DNA of 64,000 nucleotides, from positions 124,001 through 188,000 of the forward strand of contig MU004231.1 of the NCBI GenBank assembly GCA_010405405.1, given 5' to 3'. The first letter of the stretch is position 1. Each line of letters opens with the position of its first letter. Below, piece after piece: positions 1 to 10,553 of this stretch. The DNA comes from Microthyrium microscopicum (Eukaryota; Ascomycota; Dothideomycetes; Microthyriales; Microthyriaceae). Under the pieces are notes generated by a model that was given only the letters and a program-made list of their open reading frames with translations, did not search any database and was not told the origin of the DNA. The translations under genes were made by a program, and so were the position numbers.

Positions 1-928
1 TCATGCCGGGATTAAAGTAGATGTAACCGACTTGGCCGGCGCGGAGGGAGGTTTGAGGGGTTTGTTCGGGATACATGATTCCCACCTCACCTATTATGTA
101 CTTGTTGCCGGTTGCGAATGATATTACATGGTCGCCTGGTCGGAGGGTTCCTTCGAATACTCTGATCAGTAAGGTGACGCCTTTGTAATTGTCGTACCAG
201 GAATCGACAAGTAGAACCTGGAGATAGCCAGTTTCGTCTCCAATAGGCGATGGGATATGCTCAATGACTTGGGGCAGGAGAGCTTCGACATTCTTCCCAC
301 TCTTTGCTGACAGCAGCACAGCCGAATCAGGATCCAGTTCAAATGTGCTCTTGATTTGCTCCAATGCTCGAGGCGCATCAGCGGATGGAAGGTCAATCTT
401 GTTGATGACTGGCAAAAGCTCGAGTCCCTGAGCAAAAGCTAGATAGAAGTTTGCGACCGTTTGTGCCTGTACACCTTGACTGGCATCAACCAGAAGCAGA
501 GCTCCTCCACAGCTGGCATAACTTCTTGAAACCTCGGCTCTAAAGTCAACATGGCCAGGTGTGTCCACAAGATGTAGCAGATAGTCCAATCCCTTGTAGT
601 TATAAAGCATGCTACATGTTTGTGCCTTGACTGTGATGCCGCGCTCTCTCTCAACATCCAGTTTATCCAAGACCTGCTTGTTTCCGCCAGGCGCAATAGT
701 CCCAGTAAGCTCCAAGAGCCTGTCACTCAGGGTACTCTTGCCATGATCAACATGGGCCACGATACAGAAATTTCTGAATCGTTCAATGGGTATTGCGGCG
801 ATGCGTTGCTCGAGTTGGGATTGGACGGGCTTTGCGATGGCATATCGACGAATGCTACGAGGGCAGAATTGTGGTTTGTAGATCCAGGACCGGAGGACGG
901 GATTCGAGTGTCGAAGCCATGATCGCAT
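1..928 (-). CDS. guf1: Mitochondrial translation factor GUF1 (LepA/EF4-type GTPase), 5' part only
   Basis: Membrane-associated GTPase of the LepA/EF4 family that acts on mitochondrial ribosomes to support accurate translation under stress. The frame is open from the ATG at 926-928 to the left edge (309 codons, no intron), so the C-terminal part lies outside the window. The first ~47 residues are Arg-rich with no acidic residue until about 40 ([15 protein letters not shown]...), as in a mitochondrial presequence. Then come the G1 motif AHVDHGKST (about 58-66), the switch I region with [17 protein letters not shown] (G3), NKIDL (G4) and SAKSG (G5), followed by the start of domain II ([12 protein letters not shown]). 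This order and spacing are diagnostic of GUF1/LepA rather than EF-G. The start was chosen because it gives the presequence; the first ATG in another frame (919) soon meets a stop. Confidence 0.95.
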   Translation of the reverse strand, partial: MRSWLRHSNPVLRSWIYKPQFCPRSIRRYAIAKPVQSQLEQRIAAIPIERFRNFCIVAHVDHGKSTLSDRLLELTGTIAPGGNKQVLDKLDVERERGITVKAQTCSMLYNYKGLDYLLHLVDTPGHVDFRAEVSRSYASCGGALLLVDASQGVQAQTVANFYLAFAQGLELLPVINKIDLPSADAPRALEQIKSTFELDPDSAVLLSAKSGKNVEALLPQVIEHIPSPIGDETGYLQVLLVDSWYDNYKGVTLLIRVFEGTLRPGDHVISFATGNKYIIGEVGIMYPEQTPQTSLRAGQVGYIYFNPGM

Positions 929-1402
929 TAGATCTATTCTGTAGACGGGAGTGACATGGCAGTGTTGCTGTGAACGTTGCTTGGAGCTTTGCCAGCTCTA
1001 GAAAAAATATGCAAGTTCGGATTGAATATCTTGTGGCCTTGTAGCCTTGGCGCTCTAGCTTGGATGCCTTGCAGGCTAGGAAACAAGGCCGCAACCACTT
1101 TTTATTTCAGCAAACATTAGATGAAATGCTGAAATGCGCATGAGGATTATAGATGTATGACTATTACAAGAGATGGATTGCTCAATATACCAATCAATCG
1201 CGATGCTACATGTAGATTCAACGAACATGTAGCTAAAAATATATCCAATGTGATTTACTATATACGGCAATGGTGGGAATGCAACAATAATCAGTGGTGT
1301 TGCTTTAAAGTTGCTCCGAGCAAAATCCTTTTCAAGGTGGTATTTAAGCCAATGACGAGGCAAAAGTCGTAACGCCGCTCCAATAGTTTTGGTTCAGAAA
1401 GC
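929..1402. other. Intergenic, upstream of guf1
   Basis: No convincing coding exon on either strand. The short open frames here have no recognisable composition or motif. It probably contains the guf1 promoter and 5' UTR. Confidence 0.6.
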
Positions 1403-1404
1403 TA

Positions 1405-1434
1405 CAGTGCCATTTAGGTTCTCTAGTCCCCCCC
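1405..1434 (+). repeat. Left terminal inverted repeat of the MITE-like element
   Basis: A perfect 30-bp inverted match to 1850-1879. It ends in a C tract of seven, against eight G in the right arm. Beyond it the match continues imperfectly to about 1475. Confidence 0.85.
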
Positions 1435-1849
1435 TCCAAAATGATGAAATGGCGCTTCACGGCGTAATTGGATGGATCTTGGGGTCAGCCCGGGCGTTAC
1501 AGTACAAATTTGTTAGATAGCACCCGCTTGCGGCCAGGCCTCAGCCCTTTCAAACCATCCTTCCTAAATACTACATCTTAGCTCGCTTTTAAAGCTCTAC
1601 TAGCAACGTAGAATATAAATTTTGAGCCGGAATTACTACTCGCTACTAACTTGAAGATATATTAAAATACTAGAAATAATAGTATTCACTAAAGGTTTGG
1701 CTCTAGAGTAGATAACATTATAACATAGGAAGTAGATGGAGTTGGCAAGATTGATCTAAGGGGCTACGCTGACAAATTTGCATACTAACGCGCTCTTCAG
1801 ATCTTCTCGCCCTCCAATCAGGCCCTGAAGCACCATTTCATAATTTCAG

Positions 1850-1879
1850 GGGGGGGACTAGAGAACCTAAATGGCACTG
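1850..1879 (-). repeat. Right terminal inverted repeat of the MITE-like element
   Basis: Inverted partner of 1405-1434, directly followed by the TA at 1880-1881. Confidence 0.85.
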
Positions 1880-1881
1880 TA

Positions 1882-2821
1882 AGAGCTGCCCTCCTTGGGA
1901 TAGCTTACCACTTATATAATCATTTTCTCGGAGGATAATTGGAGGTCGGAGACGAGCGGCAAGCTTGGCAAGCCACGAGGCCCACGTTGCATTGAAAGGA
2001 GGTTAGTTGATTTCCTAATCAGGACTAAATGTAGGCTTGCTTGCGTCTTTTGTTGAGAATTTGGAGGGTTTCCAAGGCTGTACCTGTTTTGTGGCTTGAC
2101 CTGTCAAACCAAATCAGACCAGAGCGCGGTTGCAAAGGCAGCAAAGCAGAGAGAAAAAGCCAAAGCTCAGTCATCATCAGACTACCGTGATTGACACTGA
2201 CTTGACTGACAACACCAACGGCAACGCCTCCAGCTCTGCCGCCTTCTCCGCTCGTGCTGCCTGACTTTCTTCTTGTTACTTCCTGCTTTGCAACACTCCA
2301 ATTTCCTACTCACTTTCTTCTCCTTCACTCTCTCGATTTCTTCATCCTCTCCTTATCACCACCACTTCTTTATTCTTCACCAACGGCTCTTTCCAGAACC
2401 CAGTCTGACGAGGATCCATCCTGCCTCCGTCACCCCAGGTCGCAGCCCCTTTATACCATCCCTGGTCCTTAATTCCGTGCTGAACATCCCATACACCCAT
2501 AACCAGCCAACCACCATCCCACAAACAACCTCCTTCCACTTCTCTTCATTTAAACCACTTCCAATTCAAGCCTGCGCTGTTCACCTTGTTTCTTATTCCA
2601 CTACCGCTATTGCCAGCCTCGATCAATCACTGACCTCAGCTCATCCATCGTGGTCCTACTACGCGTATACCACCACATCCTTCCCACTTCCGTCGCCCCG
2701 ATATTTATCATTCAATACCAATAAATCATACATCTTGCCGGCCCTGATTCGGACCTCTTCCGCTTTTTGAACCCTTTCAATTTACCATTCGAGTCGTCAG
2801 ACGCCCAACACACATTGCGCC
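1882..2821 (+). promoter_or_regulatory. Probable promoter and long pyrimidine-rich leader of the mucin-like gene
   Basis: From about 2225 to 2821 the plus strand is rich in C and T (many CTTC, CCAC and CTCC runs), the usual look of promoter-proximal and 5' UTR DNA in moulds. The open frames at 2254-2770 are by-products of this composition and have no start context or domain. No mobile element is seen here. Confidence 0.45.
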
Positions 2822-3592
2822 ATGCAGTCCCTTTCGCTATGGAGACTGTCTGCAGTCTTCGCCATCATCGCTATGCTCGCAATATCCACAGCCAATGCCA
2901 ATCCCTTTTTCGCTTTGTTTGAGAAGCGACAAACCACAGTAGGAGGTAGCACCGCAAAGACCACTACCACTCCACCAGCGACAACCACAACACCTGTTTC
3001 AACTCCTTCCACAACCACTACTCCACCACCAACAACCACAACCCCATCCACAACTCCTTCTTCCACCCCACCGTCTACCTCTGAAACTCCAACTACTACT
3101 ACAACACCTCCATCGAGCACTCCTACCAAGGTCACCTCCACAGCTCCACTTGTCGTATCGACAACCATTCTCTCAACAACTGTGATAGTCAGCACTGATG
3201 GCAGTGGTGGAGTTACTAGCTACACCTCGTCATCAATGATCGCTACTCAGACAACAACTGGTTCCACGACATCAACTGGTGCTCCTGGCGTCCAAGGTGG
3301 CAGCACCAGCAACAGCAGCTCAGGACTATCGTCCAAGAGCAAGGGGATCATTGGCGGTGTCATTGGCGGTATAGGCGGCGCAATAATACTCGCCGGAATA
3401 GCATATGCACTACTACGACATCGTAAGAACAGATACAACCCCAACGATGACATCGACTACACTTCCGGAACTGGTCAAGGGCTAGGAAGCAGTGGCTCAG
3501 CAGCTAAAGAAGATGATGGCCTTGCCAACGATGCCAGCCATGCGGACCGTTATGCAGACCGCGCCCGACCAAACGCAGCAGCAAACTTTTGA
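2822..3592 (+). CDS. Ser/Thr-rich single-pass cell-surface protein (mucin-like, wall-sensor-like)
   Basis: Predicted 256 aa, single exon. It has an N-terminal signal peptide (hydrophobic residues about 9-25) and a Lys-Arg site at 35-36 that could be cut by a Kex2-type protease. A long Thr/Pro/Ser stretch (about 37-170) should be heavily O-mannosylated. One transmembrane helix follows (SKGIIGGVIGGIGGAIILAG onward, about 175-200), then a basic stop-transfer RHRKNR and a short polar tail. The architecture resembles fungal wall-stress sensors of the Mid2/Wsc type, but no WSC or other cysteine domain is present, so a sensor role is inference. The stop codon lies inside the first unit of a 63-bp tandem duplication, so the C-terminal end may have changed recently. 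Confidence 0.85.
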   Translation: MQSLSLWRLSAVFAIIAMLAISTANANPFFALFEKRQTTVGGSTAKTTTTPPATTTTPVSTPSTTTTPPPTTTTPSTTPSSTPPSTSETPTTTTTPPSSTPTKVTSTAPLVVSTTILSTTVIVSTDGSGGVTSYTSSSMIATQTTTGSTTSTGAPGVQGGSTSNSSSGLSSKSKGIIGGVIGGIGGAIILAGIAYALLRHRKNRYNPNDDIDYTSGTGQGLGSSGSAAKEDDGLANDASHADRYADRARPNAAANF

Positions 3593-3676
3593 GATGCCAG
3601 AACGAGAAACTGCTACGCAGACTGAGCCCGACAATACACAGCAGCAACCTTTTGAGAAGCCAAACGAGAACGTATG
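3551..3676 (+). repeat. Two-unit 63-bp tandem duplication across the 3' end of the mucin-like gene
   Basis: Units 3551-3613 and 3614-3676 have equal length and align without gaps over most of their length (shared CAGCAGCAA and CTTTTGAG). The used frame stops in unit 1, while the frame one base over stays open through both units and encodes a Gln/Pro/Glu-rich repeat. Confidence 0.75.
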
Positions 3677-4789
3677 AAGAGAGCGGATTGGCGTTTCTCA
3701 ATTGATTGACTTGCGGACAAATTTCAACTTGCGAGCAAAATTGGTCTACTAGTTCCACAAAAATCGGCGGCTTTCGAACAAACTCGATGCGCTTTTAGCG
3801 AGTGGAGGAGTCTGTATACGCAACGACGAGAAAATCTCGTTCGAATTATGACTCCGAACGACTTTTTCAACTAACCGTTACCCTGTCTTCGTATACACGT
3901 TGCATAGAGTTTGGCGTTTACAGGAACAAGGCACACCCCTTGCCTTTTGGTTGATTTTCATGAACGATACACTCACTCATTATACCGCAGGCCAAGGCCC
4001 AATGTTTGGATCTTTGTCTTGCAACACACTCACTCCTTTTCCTCAAACTTGTTTAGCGATTACCCACTACCACCATTTGTTTATGGACAAGGGTGGATTC
4101 AAAAGGACTTTGTTGTTTATTTTATTTTTTCTAGGCTAGATGAATTAATACTATTAATTCGACTTTTCTCTATATTATGATCGCCTGGGATGTGACATAA
4201 TGTTCATGGGATGGGAGTGATATTTCAAGGTTTTATAGTGAGATTTACCGGATTTTAACCCCTGAGCTTCATTATCTATATCTTGATGCTTGCGGAACTT
4301 TCCACTAGGTTATAGATCTACCTATACAGCTCCCAAAAGCTTCAATGAGTTGACTATCATCACAGGGCAGATCAGTCACAGGCGTGACAGGTTACAAAAC
4401 CTCGAGTTTGATTTGAAAAGATAATATCTTATCATATTGATTGATATTCATCATAGCATCTAATGATAGGTAGAGGAATATGCTAAATAGTTCTGGGATA
4501 TCGCCATAACCCGATTTCTCCGGAAGGGAGTGTTTGCTGTACAGTGTGTGTGGTATCCTAGGTTCGCCATTATGTAAATGCAAGATTGTACGCCGTGTTA
4601 ATGCCTGTTTTCTGTCAAGTCGCTGGTGTATCAAATGAGTGTGTTGCTATGCATGATGATGCTGTTGTTGTTCGTAATTGGTTTCATTCTTTCGTTAGAG
4701 GATCGTTCGTGATGTGGTGATTCTGTTGGTATGGAGTTATGGGTGTATGCGTGGGTATAATGTAGGATGTAAGCAATGCTGTGTGGCGG
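3593..4789. other. Intergenic between convergent genes
   Basis: Contains the rest of the 63-bp duplication and the 3' regions of both neighbours. No credible coding exon, tRNA or element was seen. Confidence 0.55.
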
Positions 4790-5798
4790 TTATGGCATGC
4801 AGAGAAGCTCGTAGTCGGAATCATTAGGATCAACTCCTAAGTTGTCGAGGTTGAATGTTTGGAATGGCGCACTCTTTTGCGCTGTTTGGCATTGAGCTGG
4901 ACAAACGATTAGTTCCGGTTCTAGGCTTTGATATATCAACGTACTTAGCTGCGTATCACAATCCGACGCATCGAAAGCTGTATTCGGTCCAACACCACTC
5001 TTTGGTTTCGCACTCGTCTTCGCCGAACCAGTAGGTTGTGTTCCTTCTCTCCCTGCCGCTTGCTGGCACATCGTCCGTTGCATTTCGCAAGTCTTCATCG
5101 ACGCTGTCGTGAAGTCTCCCTAACATACACCATTAGCACATATCCTGACTCTCTCGGGGAGGGCCTGATTGACGTACAAAAGTCATCTTCTCAACCGCAA
5201 ACGGCTGACTACTAACACCACTCATCGTAATACTCGGCGCCTTGACACCCCCCAACGCACCCGTAAAGCTCTGCAAATCCAAACCACCCATCTGCTTCTG
5301 CGTCACTACCTCCGCCGGACTCTGGCCCGCGGAGCCCGCCTGGCCAGCTTGCGAACCGCCGCCTACTCCGCTGCCGGGCGCCACACTGGTCGCTGCGGCA
5401 GGCAGCACGCCTGTTGCTACCGCTGGACCTAAGCCGGCAGATAAATGCGGTGCTGTGTTCTGCGCATGTGCGTTTGCGCCGAGAGCACTGCCCGCTGCAA
5501 GATTGCCCGTGTCTAGATTGCCGGTGACCACTGCCGGTTGGGCAACGGCGGGTTGGATATGTGGGTTCTTTGCGCGGACGCCGGTGGAGGGACGAGCGAG
5601 GAGGGTTTTTAGTTGGAGCATGCGCGGGAGATCGAAGACGTAGTGTGAATATGGTGAGGCAAAGGCTGATATTGGCGCTACAAGGAGAAGTATAAGGAGG
5701 ATGAGTGGGTAGGAGGATGCCAGTGAGGGTCGCCTCCGAGGCCGATGATGGCTGGCCATCATGGTGTGTGTGTGGTGTATCGTTTTATTAACCCGCAA
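4790..5798 (-). CDS. Secreted or anchored Ala/Gly-rich protein with a short Cys motif region
   Basis: Exons 5178-5798, 4945-5119 and 4790-4896, phases consistent, 300 aa. Intron 1 (58 nt) runs GTACGT to TTAG. Intron 2 (48 nt) starts GTACGT, has an ACTAAT branch motif and ends CCAG; it is a multiple of three, so read-through would also stay open. A basic N-terminus (MMASHHRPRRRPS) precedes a strong hydrophobic segment (YPLILLILLLVAPISAFA), so the protein enters the secretory pathway. A low-complexity Ala/Gly/Pro region follows. The C-terminal part carries the spaced pattern C-x3-Q-x2-C ... DCDTQ-x2-C that I associate with short secreted proteins of filamentous ascomycetes. Function unknown. 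An alternative start is the Met-Met 12 codons downstream. Confidence 0.75.
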
Positions 5799-8102
5799 AT
5801 GGTGCCGCCGTTGTTGAGGACCCTTTTTCCTATGCTCTTGCTAGTATATACGTGGGGATATCATTATTGGGTACGTCATATAGATCTCGTGGTGTGGCGA
5901 TAGAGTGTTTTGCTGGGTTTGGTCCAGGACAAGGGGTGTGGATGTATGATGGGGGAATTTGATATTTGATGGAGATGCCAACACCACTGCGGAGGGGAAT
6001 TAACTTGCACGAAAGAAAAGGGAGAAGGGAAAAAGGAGAGATAGAGAAATCAGGGCAATGTAGAAGTGAGAGGTAGTAAGGCAGTGTACAAGAGAAAATG
6101 TCTGAGCAAAGGAGTTTGAGTCTCTCTTTCAAACACAAACAGGCACTTTTCTTCTTGCTACTAACTGCTAAAACCCTTCCTCCATCTACTTAGACCCAAC
6201 AACCCCATATGATACCTTCCATGTAGGGCTCGAGAGATGGAGCCAAGCCCAGCTTCCTCAGGCAAAGTAATGCACAGATGGGGCCCTTCACCTTCCTCTC
6301 CGCGGGTGGACTGTGTTTGCACAATACAGCGGCAGAGCGAATCAAGGCCAACAAAACACAATAGGCAAAACCAAATCGCCAGTTCGGCTCACGTCGCCGG
6401 GTTCTAGCCTTGATAGTTTAAAGAAAAGCACAACACAATCGGAAAGTCTGCAACCAGACCCGTTTCTCGTCTTGCCAGACGCCACCGATGAAGAATAGAG
6501 ATGCTACATTCCACTCCCCAGATCCGCGAGCCGACCAACCAGCGACGAAACCGGGTGTCTGCGCGCCATTTCGATTGGACGTAAAAACGAACTCGTGGTA
6601 GTCGATGTTCCCAGGCAAAAGCGTTTGGGCCAGTTGAGTGTCGAGGGGTGTGGGTGCAAAAGTTAGCAACTTGAAACGCAGACAAAACTCCAAGGGCTTT
6701 GAGTACGCGGTAAAAAGGTGTCTTTTGCTGGAAAGGGGCACTCGAGCCCCGGGTTTACTTATCTACTAGTCTTTTGGAGCTAATGGTATATTTAAATAGA
6801 TATGAGGACGACCCGAGGATATTGGGATGTGATGGAGGAGGGTGGAAGTTGGAGATGAAGTTCACGATGTGTAGTTGGCAAATGTCGGCGTTGAAAACGG
6901 ATCTGCTGCTAGCGGTGGACCGAATGTCCTGGTGCTAATCGGCCCATTGTTTTATTGTTCGTCGGCTTTATAGTTGGGGATCCGAATTGTGATACAAATT
7001 ATACTGCTGGATATGCTAATTGAAGGAGAGCATTCATTTCATGAGAACTCCTTGGAGTTGCATTTTGGGCATTGAATGTCCTGGTGATCTACACCATGGT
7101 TTGCCTCCACAATAAGAATATCAAGATGCCAGCATATATCTCGACTTGGCGGTGTATGAGCTCTTGAAAATGACAAACGCTAATCACATTGAAAATGCTT
7201 GCTTCGACTTGGCAACAATGCAAAGATATAAAAGTACAGCGAATACTTAGAAAAAAGCTCCCACGCTCTAGTTCTTCAAATCTGTGAAGTAGGCTAAGGT
7301 AGCAGATGGACTACGAAAAGGTATTTTACTGGAAAACCTTATCTCAATACCAGCTACCCAACAGAATCCGATAACCAACAACAGCCCGATCTCCATACCT
7401 CGGATCACATTAACTATATCAGGAGGTCAAGATACCGTTCTATCAGAACACAAGTAACAGTCCCCACCCAGCGATCTCCGATTCTCCGCTGCCCTATATT
7501 ACCAATCCATGTCTCTATATAACATTGTAACTTACTTGAGATTCTAGTATCCGAGTCAATAGTTCCTATCGTTTGACTCTTACCAGGGAACGTTCTTTGC
7601 GTGATCGATAAGTGTCTGATCCTTGTCTCGTATACTTATCACAGCATTGTGGTACGTATATGACCAGTGTTCACGGGAACATGTAGCCGAGCTATAGTAG
7701 AGTAGGTAACCTGGTATGGGAGCCGAGGAGGGGTTGGTTGTTTGATACAACTAAATCCACTGCTTGCGTACTCCGTTCACTAGAGTCGAATAGAACCAAA
7801 AGCAAAGAATGTTCCAAAAATATATCAGACAGTAGAGTTAAGATATGCAGCAATAAGGTGGAGTAATATCATAGAATATGGCCTAGGGAGGCGAATTCAA
7901 ACTATCGACATGACAGAAATATGCTTTCTGAAAGCTAAACACTTCCATTCGAGAGCAGAGTTGAGACTTCATCCGCAATCAAGAATACATTCTTTATGCC
8001 ATCGTCACTATCGACATGCAAAGACGCTCCAAAAAAGTTCCGAAATCCCTTCACCAACTCCATTATATATGAGCTTTTTTCATGATCCATGAGATATTTT
8101 TG
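5799..8102. other. Intergenic, 2.3 kb, nothing identified
   Basis: Short open frames on both strands (for example 6161-6741) lack domains, codon bias and splice partners. No tRNA or inverted-repeat element was recognised. The part next to 5.8 kb is probably promoter and leader of the minus-strand secreted protein gene. Confidence 0.5.
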
Positions 8103-10553
8103 TCACCGATGGCCAGTGAGCTGGACTTCAAAACTGCTTTCATCGTCAGAGTCTGAATCGTCGTCGTCAAAGAGGAATTCAGTGTCTGTGCTATCACTGT
8201 CATCGTCATCGTCATCGTCTTCTTCATCGTCTTCCCAGTCATCTTCGTCGTTATTTGCGTTTTCGGGACCAGCGTTCCAGAAGCCCATTTGCTCTAGTTC
8301 TGCTTCTGTTGCTGGTCCTATGCCTGCATCTGGCCGTGCGCTGTTATCTCCAGCATTGAGGTAGCGACGAATTGGACTGAGATTGCGGCTCATGGCGGCT
8401 AGCATTTCGTAGGCTGTGTTACTGAGTCCGAGGTTGCTAAGGCCGAGAATCGCATCGCCCATAAATTCTGGCCGAGCGTCTGGATCCTCGTGCTCTTCGT
8501 CTTGGAAGTAAGACCTTGCGCGTAGATGAGGGATTGTGCGACCACGGGGATTGCGCCAATTACCGCGTGGTGGAGAGGGCGAGAGACCAGTAGCAGGTTC
8601 GCGGTGCACTTCAATTTCAACGGTGTTGAAGGAATCGCACAAATCACATTTGTTACCGAGCCAATGGAATGGAGTTCGACTCTTGCCTGCACAATCGTTA
8701 CATCGGACGTCAACGGAGATATTGCGCAAGTTTTCAGGCATTGGCTGATCTTCGATTGCGGCTTCCATTTTGCGCCATTCGCTCTGCATATTTCTTATTG
8801 ATTTTTTGCAGACTGGGCATTTGTATGACTCTCTTGCGTATTCCGTATAGCAGGCATGGTGGAGATAATGTCCGCAAGGAAGCGAGACCACAGATGATGT
8901 GGAATTGAACATGTAATCGCCGCATATTGGGCAGTCGCAATCAGTAGCTCGCTCAACACATTTGTGGCTAGGAAATTGCTGGATGGGAATGTCGACGTTA
9001 CAGCGCTAATATAATTAGAAAATGCGCAAATGAAAGTTGAACAAACTTACATTGCAGTGTTGGAAGTCTTTGCCGATTCCTTCCCCAAGTCTACAAATAC
9101 CACAATCGTCGCAATGGTATATTCTCTTCGTTGCGTCGTCATCCCATAGCTTGCATGTTTCACAAAAGTAATATGCCGACTGTTCACCGCAATGTTGACA
9201 GTATTGGCCTGCTGGACCTGGTGTTTGACAGAGCATACATAACATGTTTTCCGTCTTATGTCGTGGTAAGCTGTGTCCTAGATTGGCATCATCATGACAG
9301 TTTCTACAATTCCACCACGTTTTGCAGTCGAAACATTGTATCTTAACGTTGCGCTTATAATGCTCGCAACCGTATTCTACTTCATCCTCCGCCGGCGTCT
9401 CTTCTGCTTCCGGGCTTGACGTCGTTGTTAGTTGTGTCATTCCCATATTGTCCCGCAAAGGATGCGTAGGAGTCTGTGTGCCGGAAGAAGCCCGCCGTCG
9501 ACGATACGTGGGAACCAGATCATCCGGATTGATGTTGAACTTTTTGTACAGATCTAGATCTGTTGCCGACCCAGAACTCGAAATTGTGTTGAAAGAACTC
9601 GAAGAATTGGGACGATCCAAAGTCGATATTTCCAAGTTCACTTGTGATTGGGCACGTTTGCGATTTTGTTGGTGCATGATATATTGCTCGTTCATGATAA
9701 GATGTATCCGCCGAGCTTTTTCTTCAGCATTGAGAGGGAGTTGGCAGATATCTTGAATCTTGCGGCGCAGATCACCCTCCCGACTAACCAGCAGCTCGTG
9801 CTGTTTTGCTCTTGATTCTTCGTCGCCATATTCAAATGGTCGTTGTCCTAAAGCGCGCAACTCCCGTTCTCGCCGTATTCGCGCCTCCGATCGCGGGATT
9901 CGACTTCTAAAGGCCATCGCTATATCTCTCTCTATAACCTCTTGAACCGAAGGATCAAGATCAGATCGAGCTGATCCATCGTTGTTGGAGGCATCCATGT
10001 TGGTATATATATGGGAGGATTCGAGGTCGTCACAGCATGCGGAGCTTTCTTCAGCGTCTATAACGACCGGCTCGCGATTATCTGGATCAAGACTACCGTC
10101 TCCAGTTATTGTGATCGAAGGGACAGGCGACTGAGGTTGTATGGTATGCGTGATAGGGATATCGTGCTGTTCTTTGTAGGTGGAGAAAGGCGAGAATCGA
10201 GTCGCGACCAATGGAGCAAAACGATCAAAGAGTGTCTGTCCTAGGGAAAAGGCCGGCTGCCTCTCCGGCGGAGAGATATTGTCTGTAGCATTGTCTGAAG
10301 AAAAGTAGGATTTGAGGTGGGAGTAGTTGGCAGCGGGAGCGGCCGTTGAGTCGGGAAGTGAGGGAACGTCGTGCGGTGAGGTGCTGACAAGCGTAGCATG
10401 TGATTGCTGCACAGATTGGGAGTCCAAAGTGCTGGCACGGCTTCTGGCAGCTGAACCAGCTCTTTCCTGATTATTACCTGTAGCAGGTACAGGGTCCTCG
10501 CGATTGCTAGCCTGTGAAAACTGTCGAACGATAGACTCAAGAAAGAAGGTCAT
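8103..10553 (-). CDS. CHY zinc-finger and RING-finger E3 ubiquitin ligase (RCHY1/Pirh2 family)
   Basis: Exons 9051-10553 and 8103-9005 with a 45-nt intron (GTAAGT...TTAG) joining HCN to RCNVD in phase; 801 aa. Order: a long unique Ser-rich N-terminus (about 1-390), a CHY zinc finger starting at GCEHYKRNVKIQC (about 393), the CTCHY segment ending CNVDIPIQQFPSHKC, a RING domain CPICGDYMF...CGHYLHHAC...KCPVC (about 525-570), a zinc ribbon CNDC...CDLC (about 602-630), and a very acidic tail with a run of seven Asp. This is the order of the RCHY1/Pirh2 ubiquitin ligases, which pair with an E2 to ubiquitinate substrates. The ATG at 10551-10553 was preferred over the in-frame one at 10665-10667, whose extra residues look untranslated. 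Substrates are unknown. Confidence 0.93.

Larger units (their letters stand above)
1403..1881. mobile_element. MITE-like Tc1/mariner-type TIR element (475 bp plus TA duplication)
   Basis: The segment 1405-1879 starts CAGTGCCATTTAGG and ends with the inverse sequence CCTAAATGGCACTG. The terminal inverted repeats match perfectly for 30 bp and then with mismatches for about 70 bp. It is flanked on both sides by TA (1403-1404 and 1880-1881), the target duplication typical of Tc1/mariner elements. The interior is AT-rich and has no open frame of useful length, so it is a non-autonomous element that would depend on a transposase encoded elsewhere. Its ends differ from those of the larger element at 52.0-53.6 kb, so the two are unrelated families. 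Confidence 0.85.

Noticed and set aside
2254-2770. Open frames of 72 and 165 aa upstream of the mucin-like gene
   Set aside because: They follow the CT-rich leader composition (Ser/Pro/Leu/His-rich), with no domain or splice support.
2797-3195. Val/Gly-rich 132-aa frame antisense to the mucin-like gene
   Set aside because: Mirror image of the Thr/Pro repeat codons on the other strand.
5830-6741. Several 60-107 aa frames on both strands
   Set aside because: No motif, no consistent start or intron, mutually overlapping; probably leader or intergenic DNA.
6700-6760. Sequence with CACTCGAGCCCCGGG resembling a tRNA T-arm
   Set aside because: No acceptor stem, D-arm or anticodon arm could be paired around it.
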